Source: Ardenticatenaceae bacterium (GTDB lineage Bacteria; Chloroflexota; Anaerolineae; Promineifilales; Promineifilaceae). From it: a stretch of DNA of 64,000 nt. The position numbers and the translations under genes were made by a program. The notes beneath the pieces are model-generated. The model was given only the letters and a program-made list of their open reading frames with translations, was not told the origin of the DNA and ran no database searches. Below are positions 16,521 through 25,391 of this stretch, piece after piece. The DNA lies in contig JACKBT010000011.1 of the NCBI GenBank assembly GCA_020634415.1, positions 56,654 to 120,653 on the forward strand. Direction: 5' to 3'. How positions within the stretch are numbered: position 1 is the stretch's first letter; each line of letters starts with the position of its first letter.

Positions 16521-17573
16521 ATGACTTTTAGTGTTGAATTTTTCTTTCGGATTATGGGAGCCATTGCGATGGCCATTGGTGGCGGCTTTTTGGGGCGCTG
16601 GTTGGCTCAGGTTTTTGGTGCGCCCGAAGCTGTTGAGGCTTATGTAGTTATATTGGGGCTGATCGGCTTGTTAGCAGGTTTGATCTTGACCCCATCTGTT
16701 ACCATACGGCCGTTACGCCAGGCCAGTCGTGCTGTCACCACCATGCCCCCGGAGCGGCTCGTCGCCATCATCAGTGGTGTCTTCATTGGATTAGTGGCGG
16801 CGGCTTTGGTTTCACTGCCCCTATCTTTATTGCCATCGCCCTTTCGCCAGATTGTGCCCCTGATTGCCGCCATTGTGCTTTGTTATCTCAGCGTGATCAT
16901 TCTTGTTTCGCGGCAGAATGATTTACAAGCTTTCTTTCGCGGGTTGCGTCCCGTTGCCCAACAGCCCATTGCCGAAGTGGAGCAAGAACGATTTTTATTG
17001 CTTGATACGAGCGTGATTATAGACGGCCGTATTCTCGACATTAGCAAAACTGGCTTTGTACGCGACACCTTGCTCATCCCCAACTTCATCCTTAAAGAGC
17101 TGCAATATATTGCCGATAGCGCCGATTCCCTGCGCCGCAATCGTGGTCGGCGCGGGCTGGATATTCTCAGCCACTTGCAGAACGAAGCCCCGGTGCCTGT
17201 GCGCATTACCGATATGGACGTGAGTGAAGTGCGCGATGCTGACAATAAACTGGTGGCCCTCGCCAAACATCTCCATTCACCCATCATGACCAACGATTAC
17301 AACCTGAATCGAGTGGCGGAACTGCAAGGCGTTACCGTGCTGAATATCAATGACTTAGCCAATGCCGTCAAAGCCACCTACCTGCCGGGTGAGAATCTGC
17401 GCTTGAAAATCATCCAGGAAGGGACAGAGGAAGGGCAGGGTGTTGGCTTTTTAGAGGATGGCACGATGGTGGTGGTGGAAAACGGCCGTTCCCTCCTCAA
17501 CGAGACCCGCAACGTCACCGTCACCAAAGTCCTGCAAACCTCCGCTGGCCGCATGGTCTTTGCCCGACCTTAG
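16521..17573 (+). CDS. PIN/TRAM-domain membrane protein (YacL-like)
   Basis: 350 residues from ATG 16521, or 372 from GTG 16455; neither has a clear Shine-Dalgarno, and the ATG sits right before the first membrane helix. Four transmembrane helices fill residues 10-140. The PIN nuclease-like domain follows, with LLLDTSVIIDGRILDI (first acidic residue), an FILKELQYIADS block and TNDYNLNRVAELQGV. A C-terminal TRAM domain (about 285-350; LPGENLRLKIIQEG, GVGFLEDGTMVVVENG) likely binds RNA. This architecture equals YacL of Firmicutes, of uncertain role in RNA metabolism. gltX follows, a neighbourhood also seen for yacL. Confidence 0.85.
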   Translation: MTFSVEFFFRIMGAIAMAIGGGFLGRWLAQVFGAPEAVEAYVVILGLIGLLAGLILTPSVTIRPLRQASRAVTTMPPERLVAIISGVFIGLVAAALVSLPLSLLPSPFRQIVPLIAAIVLCYLSVIILVSRQNDLQAFFRGLRPVAQQPIAEVEQERFLLLDTSVIIDGRILDISKTGFVRDTLLIPNFILKELQYIADSADSLRRNRGRRGLDILSHLQNEAPVPVRITDMDVSEVRDADNKLVALAKHLHSPIMTNDYNLNRVAELQGVTVLNINDLANAVKATYLPGENLRLKIIQEGTEEGQGVGFLEDGTMVVVENGRSLLNETRNVTVTKVLQTSAGRMVFARP

Positions 17574-17574
17574 C

Positions 17575-17629
17575 TTAGTAATCGGTAATCCGTAACCGGT
17601 GTTCGGTTTACCGATTACCGATTACCGCA
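17575..17629. repeat. mirrored-word hairpin (cggtaatcggtaat type)
   Basis: Left arm agtaatcggtaatccgtaacc, right arm ggtttaccgattaccgattacc. It ends three bases before the gltX ATG; no Shine-Dalgarno is visible. The same word family recurs at 62042-62100 upstream of another gene. Confidence 0.8.
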
Positions 17630-17631
17630 CC

Positions 17632-18987
17632 ATGATTCCTCGTTTTCGTTTTGCGCCCAGCCCTACGGGCATTCCCCATATTGGCAACCTGCATACGGCC
17701 CTTTTTAGCTGGGCCTTGTCCCGCGCCCTGCGTGGCGATTTCATCATTCGTGTAGAGGACAGTGATCCCGCCCGTTACACGCCCGAAGCGGCGCAGCACA
17801 TGTTAGAAGCCCTGGAGTGGCTGGGCCTGGATTGGGACGAAGGGCCAGATATTGGCGGCGAATATGGCCCCTATTTACAATCGCAGCGGCTGCCCTATCA
17901 TCAACAAGCCATCGCCCAACTGGTAGCGGGCAATCATGCCTATTATGGTGATGATCCGGCGCAGCCGGCTAGCACCACTGGTAATCCACTCCGCTTGCGT
18001 ATGCCCCGCACGGGTCAGACGGTGCTGCATGATGCTATTCGGGGGGATATTGTGTTTGAAAACGGCCGTTACGAAGACCCCATTCTCGTGCGCAGCGATG
18101 GCTATCCCCTCTACCACCTGGCGGCTATGGTGGATGATCATGACATGGGCATCACCCACGTTGTGCGCGGCGATGATTGGATTGCCACCTCTCCCATTCA
18201 CATCCAACTTTACAAAGCCTTGGGCTGGCAGGAGCCAATCTGGATACACCTGCCCCTGATTTTGAACAAGCGCGGCGAAAAGTTAAAAAAGCGTGATCCT
18301 GAAGGCGGCTACCAGATCACCGACTTCCAGGCGGCGGGTTATTTGCCTGCGGCCGTATTCAACTATTTGCTGCTGCTGGGCTGGTCGCCCGATGGCGAGC
18401 AGGAAATCATTGACAAATGGCAGATGCGGCAGCAGTTCCGTTTGGAACGGCTGTCGGCCAGCCCCTCAGTATTCGATTGGGACAAGCTCAATTGGGTGAA
18501 TCGGCAGTATATTGACAGGCTGAGTAACCGCGAGTTGGCGGAACAGATACGGCCGTTTCTCGAAGAAGCCTACGACATGATACCTGCTGCTGGCGATTGG
18601 CTGGTGCGGTTAACGGCCGTCCTGCGCCCCAGCCTCACCAAACTCGAAGATGCCATCCCCCAGGCCGAATGGGCTTTTGATGATGCCTTCGCCATCACCG
18701 ACACCGCCCAGGCTGCTCTTGAATCGGAACCAGCCCACCCCGTGCTGGCACGGTTGTTGGCAGAAATAACGGCCGTTGTCCTACTGGATGAACAAACAGC
18801 CCAAAGCATCCTCAATGGCCTGCGGGGCAGCTTCCAAACTAGCCACAATTGGACAGCCAAACAGGTATTTCATCCCATCCGGGCGGCGCTCACCGGGCGC
18901 AGCGGTGGCCCTCCCTTGCACCAGGTCATGGCCCTCATCGGCAAGGGCCAAATGATGACCCGCATTAGCCGAGTGCTGCGCCAATAA
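17632..18987 (+). CDS. gltX: glutamyl-tRNA synthetase
   Basis: 451 residues from ATG 17632; upstream frame is repeat. Class I signature RFAPSPTGIPHIGNLHTALF (HIGH variant HIGN), RVEDSDPARY, and LVRSDGYPLYHLAAMVDDHDMGITHVVRGDDW are all typical of GluRS, which charges tRNA-Glu. The KMSKS-equivalent reads GEKLKKRD at about residue 217, with Lys where Ser is usual (KLSKR). The anticodon-binding domain (from about 300) is complete. The length is slightly below the usual 470-490. It is likely the cell's GluRS, possibly non-discriminating; the altered motif deserves a look. Confidence 0.9.
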   Translation: MIPRFRFAPSPTGIPHIGNLHTALFSWALSRALRGDFIIRVEDSDPARYTPEAAQHMLEALEWLGLDWDEGPDIGGEYGPYLQSQRLPYHQQAIAQLVAGNHAYYGDDPAQPASTTGNPLRLRMPRTGQTVLHDAIRGDIVFENGRYEDPILVRSDGYPLYHLAAMVDDHDMGITHVVRGDDWIATSPIHIQLYKALGWQEPIWIHLPLILNKRGEKLKKRDPEGGYQITDFQAAGYLPAAVFNYLLLLGWSPDGEQEIIDKWQMRQQFRLERLSASPSVFDWDKLNWVNRQYIDRLSNRELAEQIRPFLEEAYDMIPAAGDWLVRLTAVLRPSLTKLEDAIPQAEWAFDDAFAITDTAQAALESEPAHPVLARLLAEITAVVLLDEQTAQSILNGLRGSFQTSHNWTAKQVFHPIRAALTGRSGGPPLHQVMALIGKGQMMTRISRVLRQ

Positions 18988-19028
18988 TATGCCATTTCTG
19001 AGAGAGCATTGCGCCTGCTTGGATGCGC

Positions 19029-19056
19029 TTGACAGGCAAACGGCCGTTGTTATACT
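19029..19056 (+). promoter_or_regulatory. consensus promoter with palindrome in the spacer
   Basis: TTGACA at 19029-19034, 16-base spacer, TATACT at 19051-19056. The spacer contains aacggccgtt, the genome-wide palindrome, centred between the two boxes. It drives the SCP2 gene 33 bases downstream. Confidence 0.75.
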
Positions 19057-19088
19057 CTCATCACATAACACTGACAAAGGAGATTCTC

Positions 19089-19409
19089 ATGCTTACAGCA
19101 GCAGATATTTTCAAGCAAATGCCCCAGCAATTCGACGCCAGCAAAGCCAAGAATGCTAACTTTTCCATCCAATTCGATCTGTCCGGTGACAATGGCGGAC
19201 AGTGGTTCGTCAAAATCGCCGATGGTCAATGCGACACAGGCGAAGGCAGCATAGACAACCCCAAAGCCACCATCCGCATGGATGCCACCGATTACGTCAA
19301 AATGACCTCTGGTGAACTGAACCCGATGGCCGCTTTTATGTCTGGCAAAGTTAAGGTTGAGGGCGATTTAAGTGCAGTGATGCAACTGCAAAGCCTATTC
19401 GGCATGTAG
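19089..19409 (+). CDS. SCP2 sterol-carrier-domain protein
   Basis: 106 residues from ATG 19089, with aaaggaga six bases upstream. A single SCP2 fold: FSIQFDLSGDNGGQWFVKIADG, then ATIRMDATDYVKMTSGELNPMAAFMSGKVKVEGDLSAVMQLQ, the classic C-terminal signature. SCP2 proteins bind acyl chains, sterols or hopanoids in a tunnel; the ligand here is unknown. It is a monocistronic unit with its own consensus promoter and terminator. Confidence 0.9.
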   Translation: MLTAADIFKQMPQQFDASKAKNANFSIQFDLSGDNGGQWFVKIADGQCDTGEGSIDNPKATIRMDATDYVKMTSGELNPMAAFMSGKVKVEGDLSAVMQLQSLFGM

Positions 19410-19431
19410 TTTTGGTATTTTCTGGCATAGG

Positions 19432-19463
19432 AAAAGCCCGCCCAATCAGGTGGGCTTTTTTCT
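19432..19463 (+). terminator. intrinsic terminator
   Basis: Stem aaaagcccgcc with ggtgggctttt (one G-T pair), loop caatca, then ttttc. It follows the SCP2 gene and lies only 15 bases before the next start codon. Confidence 0.8.
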
Positions 19464-19478
19464 TGACATAACGCTAGA

Positions 19479-22343
19479 TTGTTTAGCAATAATTCCTCAC
19501 GAACAGACAAGTTGTGGCTCTGGCTCATTGTGGCTTTAGCCTTATTCGTGCGTGTCTATCGTTTGAACAGTGCCCCGCCCGGCATCAGCGGCGATGAGAT
19601 GTTTAACGCCATTGATGCCGCCAAAATCGGCTGGCGCAATTGGCCCGTTTACTTTGAAGGCAATAACGGCCGTGAGAGCCTCTTCTTCTATCTCATGGCC
19701 TTCTCCACCTGGCTTTTTGGCCCCACTATTTTGGCCTTGCGTCTGCCTGCGGCCCTGTTAGGCACAGGTTCCGTCATGGCCGCCTACGCATTGGGGCGGC
19801 GGGCCTTCCACAAACAAGTTGGTTTGCTGGCGGCGGGATTAACGGCCGTTTCCCTCTGGCCCATCATGGAATCGCGTTGGGCTTTACGCGCTGTCAGCCT
19901 CACCTTTTTCACCGCCCTGACGCTGTTTTTTATGCTGCGTGGCTGGCAAAACGGCCGTCGTCGGGATTGGCTGCTCGGTGGTCTATCCCTGGGGCTGACG
20001 ATGTACACCTATATCCCCAGCCGCGCCTTTCCCGCCGTCATCCTCGTCTGGCTCATCTGGCTGTGGTGGTTTGATCGCCCCCGCCTGCGCCAGCAATGGT
20101 CACACATCGCCCTGAGTCTGCTCATTGCCCTCCTGGTTTTTTTGCCCTACGGTCTCTACATGCGCCAAAACCCCGAAAAAGTGAACCAGCGCATCAGCGG
20201 TTTGGGCATTGCGCTGGAAGATGCCGTGCAAGACGGCCGTTGGGACCGATTGGCCCAATCCATCACCGCCACCCTCAAAACATTCACCGTTCAAGGCGAC
20301 ACCGACTGGCGCTACCACCTCTCCGGCGACCCCATCTTTGATCCCATTACCGGCCTCTTCTTCTACATTGGTTTCGCCCTCTGTCTCTGGTTTACTTTTA
20401 GAAGAGACTGGAGGTTAGAGACTGGAGACTCTCCCTCCTCTCTCCCCACTCGCCACTCGCCACTCTCCTCTCAACCCACCTACGCCCTCCTCCTCATCTG
20501 GCTGGCAGCCATGCTCGGCCCCAATCTCATCATAGATGACAAGCCCTCTTTTCTCCGGGCGGCAGGGGCCATTGTGCCGATTTATTTGATAACGGCCGTA
20601 TCCTACCACACCCTCACCAGCCAACTCCGCCGCCGATGGCCGCAGATCGCACCCGCCATCGCCCCCATCGCCATTGTCGGCCTCAGCCTCATCCTCATCA
20701 ACAGTTGGCGCGGCTACTTTGGCGTGTGGAACAATGAACCCGAAGTGCGCCACATCTACCAGGCCGAACTGGCCCAAATCAGCCGCAGCCTTGAGGAAAA
20801 TCCGCCGCCAGCAGGCACACGGCTGTTTATCGGCCGTTCCTACGCCCACGATGGCGCACCACAGACCTGGAACTACTACAGTGACCGCGCGATTGACTGG
20901 TTCCTACCCGCACAAAGCTTTCCTCTTGTCACCGATAATGCCTGGTTTTTTGTGCTGGATGAAGAACCGGCTGTACCACATCTGTTCGCACAACTGCCTC
21001 TGCGAACGGCCGCTGCCATCACCTACCCCAATGGGCAACCCGTCGCCACGCGCTATGAGTGGATGGGTGATGAAACGTGGCGTGGGGGCGCAACGGCCGT
21101 TCACCTCCCCTTCCAAGATGCGCCCACCCTCATCGGCTACGACCTGCCCCATGACCTCTATCGCGGCGACAGCCTCACCCTCACCACTTACTGGCAAATC
21201 CCCCCCGACTTGCCCCAGTTGCCCAACCAAATCATCTACATCCAACTGGAACTGGAGGATGAAAGTGGCAATATCTGGGCCAAAGCCGACAGCATTCTCG
21301 GTTATCCACAAGAAAGTTGGCAGCCCGGCGATACCTTCCTGCAACTCCTCCAACTCGACATTCCCGAAGGCATGTTACCGGGCAACAGCTATTTGCGCTT
21401 CACCCTGCACGATGGGCAAGGCCGCAGCTACAGTCGCCAGGGCGACAGCCTCAGCCGCTTAGGCCCACACCTCATTCGCAGCCGCCCCTTGTCCGCCTTC
21501 CAACCCCAGCCCGACATGCTGCTCTTTGCTGACACGCTGGCCCTGGAAAGCACAGCTTTCAGCACCATGCTGGCCCCAGGTTTGCCTCTCAACATTGCTC
21601 TAAATTGGGTCGCCCTCCAGCCTCCGGCCGTAGATTACAGCATCGAATTGCAGTTGTGGCTGCCAAATGCGGCCGAGCCGTATCTTGTCCAGCAGTCGCG
21701 CATCTGGCCGGATGTTTATCCACCATCCCAATGGCAGACGAATGAGCAGGTGAGCAGTTTCCACCACTTTGACATTCCGCTGGATATTCCCACAACGGCC
21801 GATCCCCAACTCCGCCTCCAACTTCTCGAACCGAATGGCGATCCTGCGCCCATCACCCAGGGTGATAACACATTGGCGGATATGACCTTGAGCCTGCGTG
21901 AGCATATTTTTAGCGCACCCGCCATTAGCCAGCCGCTCGTGGCCCAGTTTGGGGATTCTATTCGGCTGCTTGGTTATGATGTGGACACCAGCCGCGCCAA
22001 AAGCGGCGGCGAGATTCGCCTCACTTTATACTGGCAAGCCCTCACCACGCCGCCCGATCACTACACCGTCTTTAACCATGTGACGGGTGCTGATGGGCAA
22101 ATTGTGGGGCAGTTTGATGGGCCGCCGTCAGGAGATGCCTGGCTGACGGGCACATGGCTGCCCGACGAGGTAATCGTGGACGAACGCACGATTCCCCTGC
22201 GCTCTGATGTGGCGGATGGCTCTTATAATTTGATTGTGGGTTTGTATGTGGCGGACACCGGGCAGCGTTTGTCCGTGCAAAGGGAGGGGCAGTTGCAGGC
22301 GAATGATCAGGTGGTGTTAACGGCCGTTACGATAGGAAATTAG
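19479..22343 (+). CDS. GT39-like membrane glycosyltransferase with C-terminal beta domains
   Basis: 954 residues from TTG 19479. The N-terminal half is a GT-C transferase: RLNSAPPGISGDEMFNAIDA places the catalytic Asp-Glu pair in the first extracytoplasmic loop, followed by a GRESLFFYLMAFSTWLFGPT segment and about ten membrane helices, similar to ArnT/PMT proteins. From about residue 450 the protein is extracytoplasmic, with repeated beta-sandwich stretches (LTLTTYWQIPP, IRLTLYWQALTTPPDHYTVF) common in large Chloroflexota GT39 proteins. Residues about 310-332 (DWRLETGD then Ser/Pro/Arg-rich) are encoded by a word repeat and replace part of a loop. The acceptor is unknown. Confidence 0.8.
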   Translation: MFSNNSSRTDKLWLWLIVALALFVRVYRLNSAPPGISGDEMFNAIDAAKIGWRNWPVYFEGNNGRESLFFYLMAFSTWLFGPTILALRLPAALLGTGSVMAAYALGRRAFHKQVGLLAAGLTAVSLWPIMESRWALRAVSLTFFTALTLFFMLRGWQNGRRRDWLLGGLSLGLTMYTYIPSRAFPAVILVWLIWLWWFDRPRLRQQWSHIALSLLIALLVFLPYGLYMRQNPEKVNQRISGLGIALEDAVQDGRWDRLAQSITATLKTFTVQGDTDWRYHLSGDPIFDPITGLFFYIGFALCLWFTFRRDWRLETGDSPSSLPTRHSPLSSQPTYALLLIWLAAMLGPNLIIDDKPSFLRAAGAIVPIYLITAVSYHTLTSQLRRRWPQIAPAIAPIAIVGLSLILINSWRGYFGVWNNEPEVRHIYQAELAQISRSLEENPPPAGTRLFIGRSYAHDGAPQTWNYYSDRAIDWFLPAQSFPLVTDNAWFFVLDEEPAVPHLFAQLPLRTAAAITYPNGQPVATRYEWMGDETWRGGATAVHLPFQDAPTLIGYDLPHDLYRGDSLTLTTYWQIPPDLPQLPNQIIYIQLELEDESGNIWAKADSILGYPQESWQPGDTFLQLLQLDIPEGMLPGNSYLRFTLHDGQGRSYSRQGDSLSRLGPHLIRSRPLSAFQPQPDMLLFADTLALESTAFSTMLAPGLPLNIALNWVALQPPAVDYSIELQLWLPNAAEPYLVQQSRIWPDVYPPSQWQTNEQVSSFHHFDIPLDIPTTADPQLRLQLLEPNGDPAPITQGDNTLADMTLSLREHIFSAPAISQPLVAQFGDSIRLLGYDVDTSRAKSGGEIRLTLYWQALTTPPDHYTVFNHVTGADGQIVGQFDGPPSGDAWLTGTWLPDEVIVDERTIPLRSDVADGSYNLIVGLYVADTGQRLSVQREGQLQANDQVVLTAVTIGN
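20402..20472. repeat. word repeat within the GT39 gene
   Basis: agagactggaggttagagac, then ctctccctcctctctcccc and tandem actcgccactcgcc. It keeps the reading frame and encodes a Ser/Pro-rich loop between membrane helices. It is the same agactgg word as the hairpins at 8407, 11036, 22342 and 26699. Confidence 0.75.
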
Positions 22344-22387
22344 AGACTGGAGACTAGAGACTGATTAATCTCTAGTCTCCAGTCTCT
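22342..22387. terminator. perfect 19-bp mirrored-word hairpin between convergent genes
   Basis: Stem 22342-22360 (agagactggagactagaga) pairs perfectly with 22369-22387, loop ctgattaa. It overlaps the stop codon of the GT39 gene and abuts the stop of threonine synthase. It may act as a bidirectional terminator although T-runs are short. Confidence 0.75.
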
Positions 22388-23554
22388 TTACGTCAACAAA
22401 AGTCGGTATTTCAAGCCGCTGCCCGTATTAAAAACAACCACACGCTCGTCAGGGTCGAGCCAATCATCGGCGATGAGATGTTGCAGGGCGGCGATGGTGG
22501 CGGCGGCTTCTAAGGAAACAAACATGCCTTCCATCGTGGCTAACAGCCGTTCGGCTTCTCGGATTTCGCTGTCGGGGACGGCAACGGCCGTTCCGCCACT
22601 ATCCCGCAGCGCCGTCAGCATTTGGCGTGAGCCAATTGCCACCGGCACACGCAAACCACCCGCCATCGTCGAGGCATTTTCCCAGGGCACGGCCTCATCA
22701 GCCCCATCATGGAAGGCTTTGACAATGGGCGCACAGCCAGTGGACTGCGCCGCCACCATGCGCGGGCGATGGCTGCCAATCCAGCCCAACTGTTCCATCT
22801 CATCAAACGCCTTCCACATGCCAATCAGCCCGGTGCCGCCGCCAGTGGGGTAGATGATGACATCGGGCAGTTCCCAGTTAAACATCTGGGCCAGCTCGTA
22901 GCCCATAATTTTCTTGCCTTCAACGCGATATGGTTCTTTGAGGGTGGAGACATCGAACCAGCCACCCTCTTGGGCATCGGCGGCGGCTTCGCGGCCGGCA
23001 TCATTGATGAGGCCATTGATGAGGCGCAAGTCGGCCCCTGTTACTTGCACTTCGATGATGTTGATGAGGGGGGCATCGTTGGGCATGTAGACGTGGGCGC
23101 GTTTGCCGGCGCGGGCAGCGTAGGCGGCCAGTGCGCCCCCCGCATTGCCGGCGGTGGGGATGACAAATTCTTCTACGCCCAATTCCACAGCGCGGCTAAC
23201 GGCCGCTGCCAACCCCAGAGCCTTAAAGCTGCCAGTGGGATTCTGGCTCTCGTCTTTCATATAAAGCTGGTTCAGGCCCAGATGGGAGGCGAGTTGATGG
23301 AGTTTGAGGAGGGGATTGCCACCCTCACCGAGGGTGATGATGTGTTGGGGGTCGCGGATGGGCAGCAGTTCCTGGAAACGCCACATGGTAGACGGCCGTT
23401 TCACCATCTCATCTCGATCCAAAGTCTGCCGTGCCATGTCCAGATCGTACCGGGCTAAAAGGGGATAACCACAGGCGGTGCAGAGGCGGATCAACTGATC
23501 CGCCTCATAAATTGCCTGACAGTGGGAACATTCTAAGTGGGTCAGGTAGCTCAT
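22388..23554 (-). CDS. thrC: threonine synthase
   Basis: 388 residues. An N-terminal zinc-ribbon-like segment (ECSHCQAIYEADQLIRLCTACGYPL, two CxxC pairs) precedes a fold-type II PLP enzyme. The PLP lysine is in KDESQNPTGSFKALG at about residue 107, and the phosphate loop is PTGGGTGLIGM. It converts O-phosphohomoserine to threonine. The length and the ribbon match the long ThrC subgroup found in archaea, Chloroflexota and cyanobacteria; a related diaminopropionate or cysteate synthase function cannot be fully excluded. It is a single gene, convergent with the GT39 gene. Confidence 0.85.
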   Translation of the reverse strand: MSYLTHLECSHCQAIYEADQLIRLCTACGYPLLARYDLDMARQTLDRDEMVKRPSTMWRFQELLPIRDPQHIITLGEGGNPLLKLHQLASHLGLNQLYMKDESQNPTGSFKALGLAAAVSRAVELGVEEFVIPTAGNAGGALAAYAARAGKRAHVYMPNDAPLINIIEVQVTGADLRLINGLINDAGREAAADAQEGGWFDVSTLKEPYRVEGKKIMGYELAQMFNWELPDVIIYPTGGGTGLIGMWKAFDEMEQLGWIGSHRPRMVAAQSTGCAPIVKAFHDGADEAVPWENASTMAGGLRVPVAIGSRQMLTALRDSGGTAVAVPDSEIREAERLLATMEGMFVSLEAAATIAALQHLIADDWLDPDERVVVFNTGSGLKYRLLLT

Positions 23555-23612
23555 GAATGTGTCAGGGAGTCAGGCATCAAGTGTCATGCCGTAACATGAC
23601 CTGATACCTTTA
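23553..23612. repeat. word repeat (gtcaggcatcaagtgtcatg type)
   Basis: Loosely mirrored words gtgtcagggagtcagg and catgacctgatacc flanking gcatcaagtgtcatg. It lies between thrC and the response regulator; related words appear at 61358-61408. Confidence 0.55.
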
Positions 23613-24029
23613 GTAAGCAGCTACAAACGAGGTTAATACTTTTTCGGAGACGAGTTCGGGGGCGGGTGTCCCCAGATATTGGTGGATGACTGCCCGAATT
23701 TGGCGAATGTCGGCTGGTTTGTGCAGGAAGCCGTCGCAGCCAGCCGCCAGAGCCAATTCTTCGGCTGTGTCATAAGCGGTGAGGGCAATAATGGGGATGT
23801 GCCGCAGTTGGGGAGCAGCTTTGATGCGGCGGGTGAGTTCAAAACCGCTGATTTCTCCGGGCAAACGCAGGTCCATTAGAATGAGATCGGGGGTGTGGGC
23901 AACGGCCGTTTCCCAGCCAGAATCGCCGTCGGTGGCTTCTAGCAGCGTATAACCGTCAACATCCAGAATGCGGCGCACCAATAACATATTGCGGGGATTG
24001 TCTTCAACGTAGAGGATTTGTTTGCTCAT
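23610..24029 (-). CDS. single-domain response regulator
   Basis: 139 residues with an aaaggagc ribosome site. A CheY-like receiver: acidic pair E9/D10 in ILYVEDNP, phospho-acceptor D53 in LILMDLRLPG, Thr/Ser switch in IIALTAYD and Lys in GFLHKPADI. No output domain follows, and a disordered 20-residue tail ends the protein. Such stand-alone receivers work in phosphorelays or bind partner proteins. No histidine kinase is adjacent; the nearest is at 32421, so its partner is unknown. Confidence 0.9.
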   Translation of the reverse strand: MSKQILYVEDNPRNMLLVRRILDVDGYTLLEATDGDSGWETAVAHTPDLILMDLRLPGEISGFELTRRIKAAPQLRHIPIIALTAYDTAEELALAAGCDGFLHKPADIRQIRAVIHQYLGTPAPELVSEKVLTSFVAAY

Positions 24030-24152
24030 AGCTAGCTCCTTTAGGGGATTTGATTACCATCAGGGAGCATAACACAGCCCTATCCACCGCTCAAGCAAAT
24101 AATCCTTATACTATCTATAGAAGTTTTCTATAGAAGCTGCCTGCGGAAGGTA

Positions 24153-25391
24153 TTATTTGGAGACTAATTGATACAGCGCACCATTCCTGATATCAACGAT
24201 ATAAACCTCATTATTTTGGTCAACGGCGAAGGAGGATACGTTTATCTGTTCTTGACGCAAGAGGCGGTTTACGGTGAAACGGCCGTCTCCCTCATTCGTC
24301 AAAGCCCATATAAAACCGGTACAGTAGTCACTAAACAGATATTTACCTTGTAAATCGGGGTGTTCCTGCCCGCGATAGACATAACCGCCGATGATGGCAC
24401 AGCCCCCCAGGGCCTTATGATCATATTCATAGACGGGCATGACCAAATCAGTTTTGTCGGCTGCCTCAACTTCTTCAGTGCCTTCAAATAGGTTCCAGCC
24501 ATAATTTGAACCACCCACACCCGCAGGCTGAAAATCAATTTCTTCACGGGCCGTGTTGCCCACATCGGCAATATATAAATCACCTGTCTGAGAATCAAAG
24601 GCAAAGCGCCAGGGGTTCCGCAAACCGTAAGCCCATATTTCGGGACGAGCTTCAGGTGTATTTACAAAAGGGTTGTCTGGGGGGATGGCGTAAGGCATGT
24701 CACGGTCTACATCAAGCCGCAGCAATTTGCCCCATAAACTGGACAGGCTTTGTGGGCCACCTCTTTGGTTGCTATCTGCTTCACCAATGCCAAGATAGAG
24801 ATAGCCATCGGGGCCAAAGGCAATTTGTCCACCATTGTGATGGGTATCTGGCTGTTCGATTTGCAAAAGGGTGATGGCACTATTGGGATCGGCCGTTTGC
24901 GGATCATTTGCTGAAACCTGATATTGCTCCAGGAAGGTATCACCAATACCTGCGCCTAAGCGAGTGTAGTAGATGAAAAAACGGCCGTTTTCGGCAAACT
25001 GCGGATGAAAAGCCATACTGAGCAACCCCTGCTCACCGCCATCAGAAACAACCTTATCGGTAATATCTAAAAAAGGTGTCTCTTGCTGTACGCCATCTTG
25101 TAGGATGATTATTTTGCCAGCCCGCTCAATTACAAAAAGCCGACCATCATTGCCCGGTGGGGCCGCTGCAAAAACTGGCTGAAAGAAACCCGAAGCGTAG
25201 ACTTCCAATGAGTAGGGAGTCACTAAAAATTTGAGATTGTAAGTGGTATAGCCCCATACACCGACTGCGCTCAGAATCAAGATTGTGTAAAGCCAAAGAC
25301 GACTCCGGCGCGACAAGAACAGCGAGGCCAAAAGGACAATGACCAGCAAAATCGCCAATGCCCCACCAACATACATCGTGCGAATGTTCAT
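24153..25391 (-). CDS. PQQ-type soluble aldose/sorbosone dehydrogenase-like protein
   Basis: 412 residues. Two N-terminal membrane helices (about 7-27 and 33-51) anchor a six-bladed beta-propeller of the glucose/sorbosone dehydrogenase family. Typical landmarks are GLLSMAFHPQFAENGRFFIYY, the HHNGGQIAFGPDGYLYLGIGE segment with PQQ-pocket His, and YGLRNPWRFAFDSQTGDLYIADVG. It would oxidise sugars outside the membrane using PQQ. The ATG overlaps the stop of the MFS gene by four bases, so the two are co-translated: a sugar permease plus a periplasmic sugar oxidase. Confidence 0.85.
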   Translation of the reverse strand: MNIRTMYVGGALAILLVIVLLASLFLSRRSRLWLYTILILSAVGVWGYTTYNLKFLVTPYSLEVYASGFFQPVFAAAPPGNDGRLFVIERAGKIIILQDGVQQETPFLDITDKVVSDGGEQGLLSMAFHPQFAENGRFFIYYTRLGAGIGDTFLEQYQVSANDPQTADPNSAITLLQIEQPDTHHNGGQIAFGPDGYLYLGIGEADSNQRGGPQSLSSLWGKLLRLDVDRDMPYAIPPDNPFVNTPEARPEIWAYGLRNPWRFAFDSQTGDLYIADVGNTAREEIDFQPAGVGGSNYGWNLFEGTEEVEAADKTDLVMPVYEYDHKALGGCAIIGGYVYRGQEHPDLQGKYLFSDYCTGFIWALTNEGDGRFTVNRLLRQEQINVSSFAVDQNNEVYIVDIRNGALYQLVSK

